Below the pieces are notes generated by a model. The model did no database searches. It had not been told where the DNA came from and was given only the letters and a program-made list of their open reading frames with translations. DNA of 64,000 bases from assembly GCF_031191545.1 (NCBI RefSeq), contig NZ_CP133472.1:930001-994000 (forward strand). The letters run 5' to 3'. Shown here in pieces: positions 60,626-64,000 of the stretch (its first letter is position 1; every line of letters begins with the position of its first letter). Source of the stretch: Schaalia odontolytica (GTDB lineage: Bacteria > Actinomycetota > Actinomycetes > Actinomycetales > Actinomycetaceae). The position numbers were made by a program, and so were the translations under genes.

Positions 60626-61365
60626 AGCATCCTCAGGTAGGCGGCAACCGCGTCGGCGCTGTGGGAGGCCGCGCGTTTGCCATCCATGTGGAACGCCTGG
60701 TCGGCGCTGGGCTCACACAGGTCAGAGACGGCTCGCAAAGAGATCCAGTCGACGCCGGCGGACCAGCATACTTGGGCCATCGCGCAGGTCTCCATGTCGG
60801 TGGCAATGGCGTCGGGGAAGCGCCGACGCATGGGTTCGGCGTGTTCCTGTGTGCAGAAGGAGTCTGAGGAAAGAACCTGGCCGATTCGCACCCGGTGGGA
60901 GATCACGTCGGACAGGTCGTCCAGTCGCGCTGCCGCCGCCTCGGATGAGGTGTAGTCGACGGGCATCTGTGGGATCTGTCCCGGCGCGTATCCAAACGCG
61001 GTTGCATCCGCCTGCCCGTAGATGGTGGTCGTTCCAGCGGCGATGTCACCGACGTTGATGTCACGCGCGAGTCCACCGGTCGTACCCGCCGCGATCACCA
61101 TGGGAGTATCGACGAGGGTGAGGGCGCGGGCGGTGGCGCAGGCGGCGTTCGCCAGCCCGATGCCCGAGGTGACCACCAGGACACTCTTCCCTTCGAGCTC
61201 CCCGAGGGCAAATCGCTGGGTCATGCGCGACCCGCCGAGCACCGCGTCGGGTGTCTCAGCGTCACCGAGGGGGGCAAGCTCGTGTAGGAAAGGGGCGGCC
61301 TCCATGTCCATGGCGGCCTGGATGACGGCGTCGACGCGGACGCGTTCGGGCATGCGCAGATTCAT
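60622..61365 (-). CDS. mtnN: 5'-methylthioadenosine/S-adenosylhomocysteine nucleosidase
   Basis: 247 residues from ATG 61365 (GAGGGC upstream). Hydrolyses MTA and SAH, recycling SAM by-products. QAAMDMEAAPF holds the N-terminal catalytic Glu; GTTGGLARDINVGDI and ATDMETCAMAQVC hold the ribose-binding Met-Glu; AVSDL holds the catalytic Asp. It heads a two-gene operon with the phosphatase. Confidence 0.92.
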   Translation of the reverse strand: MNLRMPERVRVDAVIQAAMDMEAAPFLHELAPLGDAETPDAVLGGSRMTQRFALGELEGKSVLVVTSGIGLANAACATARALTLVDTPMVIAAGTTGGLARDINVGDIAAGTTTIYGQADATAFGYAPGQIPQMPVDYTSSEAAAARLDDLSDVISHRVRIGQVLSSDSFCTQEHAEPMRRRFPDAIATDMETCAMAQVCWSAGVDWISLRAVSDLCEPSADQAFHMDGKRAASHSADAVAAYLRML

Positions 61366-61416
61366 GCCCTCAATGTTAGGCGACGGCAGCGCCCCGGGCG
61401 CGCTCGCCCCGCATGC

Positions 61417-61453
61417 AGCGAGACCCCCGGACCGGTGGTTCGGGGGTCTCGCT
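61417..61453 (-). terminator. Hairpin after the surface-protein gene
   Basis: 13-bp stem AGCGAGACCCCCG / CGGGGGTCTCGCT, 16 bp past the stop of the surface protein; no T-run. Confidence 0.7.
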
Positions 61454-61468
61454 AGCCTATCGGCCTTG

Positions 61469-64000
61469 TCAGGACTGGCTGACGCGCTGGCGCTTACGCG
61501 CCCACATGCACGCTCCAGCAAGGGCAATCATGCCGACTCCTCCCGCGACGTGGGGGTAGACGCCGTATCCGCCTGCGACGGGCAGCGTGCCCACCTGGGT
61601 GTCGACGATACGGATGCCGGGGGCCCCCGCCTCACCGCTCACCCCGGGCTTCGCCGGCAGGACGCGCACGGAGGAAAAGCCCTCGTCGGGACCGAACTCC
61701 GCCGTGAGGACGGTGGTCGCGTCCGCGTCGTTTCCGACGCTGATTCGGAATGGGACGGGCCTGGGGAGAAGCGCGTGTCCGGCTGGCGCGCGTGTCTCGA
61801 CGAGCCAGTAGTTGGTGTCAGGGGCCAGGGGGTCGCTCAGGAAGGTGGGGCCACCGTCGACGACGCTGACGGGCGTTCCCTTGAGTTCAGCGTTGTCGTA
61901 GATCGCGAAGGCAGCACCCTTAAGCGGGTAGGTTCCATCGTCGTTCGGCGTGCCAACGGGTTGTGTGCCGGCCTTCTCGATGCGGATGTAGCGAGGACGC
62001 ACGGGAGCGCACGCCTCGTTGTTGGCGCTTCCGTCGTAATCGTAGGGGCCACTCACCGAGTTATAGAGGCCGCGCCTGGGCGTCAGGTGCCCATTGTCGG
62101 AGGCGCACTCCAGTGCGGGCTCACTGTAACCCGGGGTCCTTTTGTTGCGTGCCACATGCATACGGATGTACCAGGTGGCCTGGGCACCCGGTTCGAGGTC
62201 CGTGCCCTCGGTGAGGGTGTAGGGGCCGTAGCGCGTTGGGGTGGCGCTGTCGAGTCCTTCCAGGGTCGTGGCGATCCTGACGGAGCGTTCCTTCAGTCCC
62301 GGAGCGAAGGAGGGGGAGTCGGACAGTTGTCCGGTGGTTCCTTTCAGGGTCCCGTCGTTGGTGGCGGTGATGCGATAGGTGACGGTGATGTTGGGGGTGA
62401 AAGCGTCCTTGACGCTTTCGATGCTCTTCTCGATGCGGATCTTGGGGGCCTGCTTCTGGTTGGTGAAGGTGCAGGTCACCGGCAGAGCCTTGGCCGAGGA
62501 AGCGGGGGGCACGGCGGAGAAGTCGATGCCGCCGGTGGCCGGGTCGCGCGTGACGTTCACTCGGTCGCCAACTCCGTTGACGCAGGTGACCTCCGAGAGC
62601 TTCCACTGCGCGGCGTTGGGATCATCGCTGACTGGCCAGGGGCCGTAGTAGCCGGGCTGGCCGGGCGCGATCGGGTTCCTGCCGGGGATCGTGGGTCCGG
62701 TCTCGGCGACGATGAACTGGGACTTTCCGGGGATGAAGGACTGGTATCCGCTCAGGACCGTGCCGCCGTTGCCGTAGGCGGTGGGCTTGAGGGAGAAGTC
62801 GGAGAAGGATCCGGGACTGATGTAGGTGTCGGCCTGTGCCTCGTTGGGCAGGGGCGCTCCCTCGGGGGCCTTCCAGTCGCCGGCGGGCAGGGTCGTGAAG
62901 TTGAAGGCGGGGATCTCCTCGCCGGGGGCTCCGGAGTCCTCGGTGACGTTCTTCGCGATGCGCAGGAATCGCTCCTGACGAAACTCTCCGTAGAGGCATC
63001 CGTAGGAGGTTTGATTCTCCTTCGTGGTGAAGGTGTTGACGGGTTCCGAGCCCGCGGGCGGCTCGGCGGGGCAGTTGCCGTCGGCGCTGGGAACGAAGCC
63101 CCAGAGGAAGAGGCGGTAGGGGATGCCGTCAACGACGAGGGTGCGGTCCGAGGTGGTCTTGTTCACGGTGAGCACGTCGTCAGATTCGGGCGTGTGCCCC
63201 GGAACATCCACGTAGTTGGGGTAGTAGTTCGGCTGGTTGGTGTAGATGTCGTAGTTGCCGTAGCCGGGGCCCACGTGCTGGAAGCAGAACCAGGTGTTCT
63301 CCCCGTATCCGCGGATGAGGGCGTAGTAGGGTGCCTCCGCGGGGCACGAGCGGGCGGAGTACGCCTGCGAGTAGTACCTGTAGGCTCCACCTTGATTCGC
63401 CACGGCGGTCGTGTCGTTATCGTTGGTGGTCTCGTGCTGGTCGAAGGGGAAGGATTCTTCGAGGTCTCCGATGCGAATGTCGAAGGAGGCGTGCACGTAG
63501 TGGATCGCCGACCAGATCGGGAAGTTGTTGTGTCGGACGGTGCCGATCAGGAAGGTGCTGTTGAGCGCGGACTTGCCGGGGTTGTTGGGCTTGTAGCCCA
63601 GGGCGCTCGTGGTCGAGGCAGAGATGACGTTGTCCCTGTACTCCCCCCGGTAGCCGTAGGGATTGATGTGGTAGTCCCACGCGACGCCTCGGGTGATGTA
63701 GGACCAGTAGTCCCCACGCTTGGCGACGTCGGCCTTCAGCCAGCGCTGGGCCACGCCCGGCTGGTGAGCCTGCGAGTACTGGTTGCGGTCCCTGGAGTCG
63801 AAGACGCTCATGCCGCGCACGACGCCGAAGAATGCGTGGTCGGCGACGGCGGTCGTGCGGTCGGTCGGAGAGTCGTTGAGAATGGCGGGACCGATGCGTC
63901 CCTCGGTCCGATCGAAGACGACCTCGTCTGATCCGGCACTTTCGAGGGTCGGGCCGGCCTGGGTCGGGGAGGCCAGCAGGCCGGGCATCGCGACGAGCGC
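61469..64000 (-). CDS. Sortase-anchored surface protein with SpaA/Cna-B-type domain (5' end cut)
   Basis: 844 codons are visible; the start lies beyond the right edge, and the first visible residues (ALVAMPGLLASPTQA) look like the end of a signal peptide. A large Tyr/Asn/Gly-rich N-terminal region of unknown fold is followed by a DUF11/isopeptide-like domain (ITVTYRITATNDGTLKGTTG), then a SpaA-type prealbumin domain (YPLKGAAFAIYDN ... YWLVETRAPAGHALL, with the E of the intramolecular bond). The C-terminus has LPVAGGYG, a hydrophobic helix and RKRQR: an LPxAG rather than LPxTG sorting signal. Likely a fimbrial tip or adhesin protein, given the neighbouring-domain pattern of Actinomyces pili. 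Confidence 0.82.
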   Translation of the reverse strand, partial: ALVAMPGLLASPTQAGPTLESAGSDEVVFDRTEGRIGPAILNDSPTDRTTAVADHAFFGVVRGMSVFDSRDRNQYSQAHQPGVAQRWLKADVAKRGDYWSYITRGVAWDYHINPYGYRGEYRDNVISASTTSALGYKPNNPGKSALNSTFLIGTVRHNNFPIWSAIHYVHASFDIRIGDLEESFPFDQHETTNDNDTTAVANQGGAYRYYSQAYSARSCPAEAPYYALIRGYGENTWFCFQHVGPGYGNYDIYTNQPNYYPNYVDVPGHTPESDDVLTVNKTTSDRTLVVDGIPYRLFLWGFVPSADGNCPAEPPAGSEPVNTFTTKENQTSYGCLYGEFRQERFLRIAKNVTEDSGAPGEEIPAFNFTTLPAGDWKAPEGAPLPNEAQADTYISPGSFSDFSLKPTAYGNGGTVLSGYQSFIPGKSQFIVAETGPTIPGRNPIAPGQPGYYGPWPVSDDPNAAQWKLSEVTCVNGVGDRVNVTRDPATGGIDFSAVPPASSAKALPVTCTFTNQKQAPKIRIEKSIESVKDAFTPNITVTYRITATNDGTLKGTTGQLSDSPSFAPGLKERSVRIATTLEGLDSATPTRYGPYTLTEGTDLEPGAQATWYIRMHVARNKRTPGYSEPALECASDNGHLTPRRGLYNSVSGPYDYDGSANNEACAPVRPRYIRIEKAGTQPVGTPNDDGTYPLKGAAFAIYDNAELKGTPVSVVDGGPTFLSDPLAPDTNYWLVETRAPAGHALLPRPVPFRISVGNDADATTVLTAEFGPDEGFSSVRVLPAKPGVSGEAGAPGIRIVDTQVGTLPVAGGYGVYPHVAGGVGMIALAGACMWARKRQRVSQS

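Noticed and set aside
61022-63931. A 969-codon open frame on the plus strand
   Set aside because: Antisense to the surface protein and mtnN, both of which have recognisable domains. The plus frame has none.

Overview
The window is high-GC actinobacterial DNA. Its nitrate-respiration genes, its short intergenic hairpins and the leaderless style of its promoters suggest an oral or mucosal member of the Actinomycetaceae, in the Actinomyces/Schaalia group (Schaalia odontolytica-like). That placement is an inference from gene content, not a database match. About 50 protein genes, two tRNAs and an SRP RNA can be supported. Both edges cut genes: narG on the left and a sortase-anchored surface protein on the right.

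Layout: 1-11.7 kb holds nitrate respiration (narG, narK) with molybdenum cofactor genes (moaA, moeA, moaC, a MoaB/Mog protein). This group is split by a lower-GC DUF559-type endonuclease-like gene embedded in hairpin repeats. 11.7-19.4 kb: tadA with a long Pro-rich tail, upp, yagU, a metNIQ methionine transporter, a fluC pair and gluQ. 19.4-21.2 kb is a gene-free mosaic of repeats, followed by tRNA-Arg, SRP RNA, a YbaK-type deacylase and tRNA-Ser. 22.8-29.7 kb: a uracil/xanthine permease, a voltage-gated K+ channel, and a MarR-OpuC osmoprotectant operon whose genes all overlap by 4 bp. 29.9-35.6 kb: a five-component oligopeptide ABC operon with fused ATPases. 35.6-36.9 kb is a second gene-free repeat region. 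36.9-40.5 kb: an ABC-2 exporter with a DesK/DesR-type two-component system. 40.5-45.7 kb: VanZ-like, secreted HNH, amino-acid permease, TRIC-type channel and PfkB kinase. 45.7-47.9 kb is a third, large repeat array. 47.9-64 kb: an alpha/beta hydrolase lacking the usual nucleophile Ser, a ferritin-like/VIT1 metal transporter, ADP-ribosylglycohydrolase, HrpA helicase, SprT-like protein, PRTase, nucleoside-kinase-like protein, CcdA-thioredoxin fusion, LMW phosphatase, MTA/SAH nucleosidase and the surface protein.

Functional links: NarK brings in nitrate, NarG reduces it, and MoaA/MoaC/MoeA/MoaB make and load the Mo cofactor NarG needs. MetNIQ and MtnN both serve methionine/SAM turnover. Upp and the permease both fit uracil salvage.

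The most unusual content is not coding. Three gene-free loci (20.07-20.36, 35.96-36.12 and 45.96-47.8 kb) share one geometry. A roughly 20-bp core repeats at a 41-42 bp pitch (four helical turns) in one orientation, then a fixed junction follows (78 bp from start of the last R core to end of the first F core), then the same core in the opposite orientation. The core sequence differs between loci while the pitch, junction length and a few junction bases stay constant. A separate family of about 77-bp hairpin elements surrounds the DUF559 gene and recurs at 36.3 kb. In addition, at least a dozen genes start exactly 6-7 nt after a -10-like hexamer, which implies widespread leaderless transcription.
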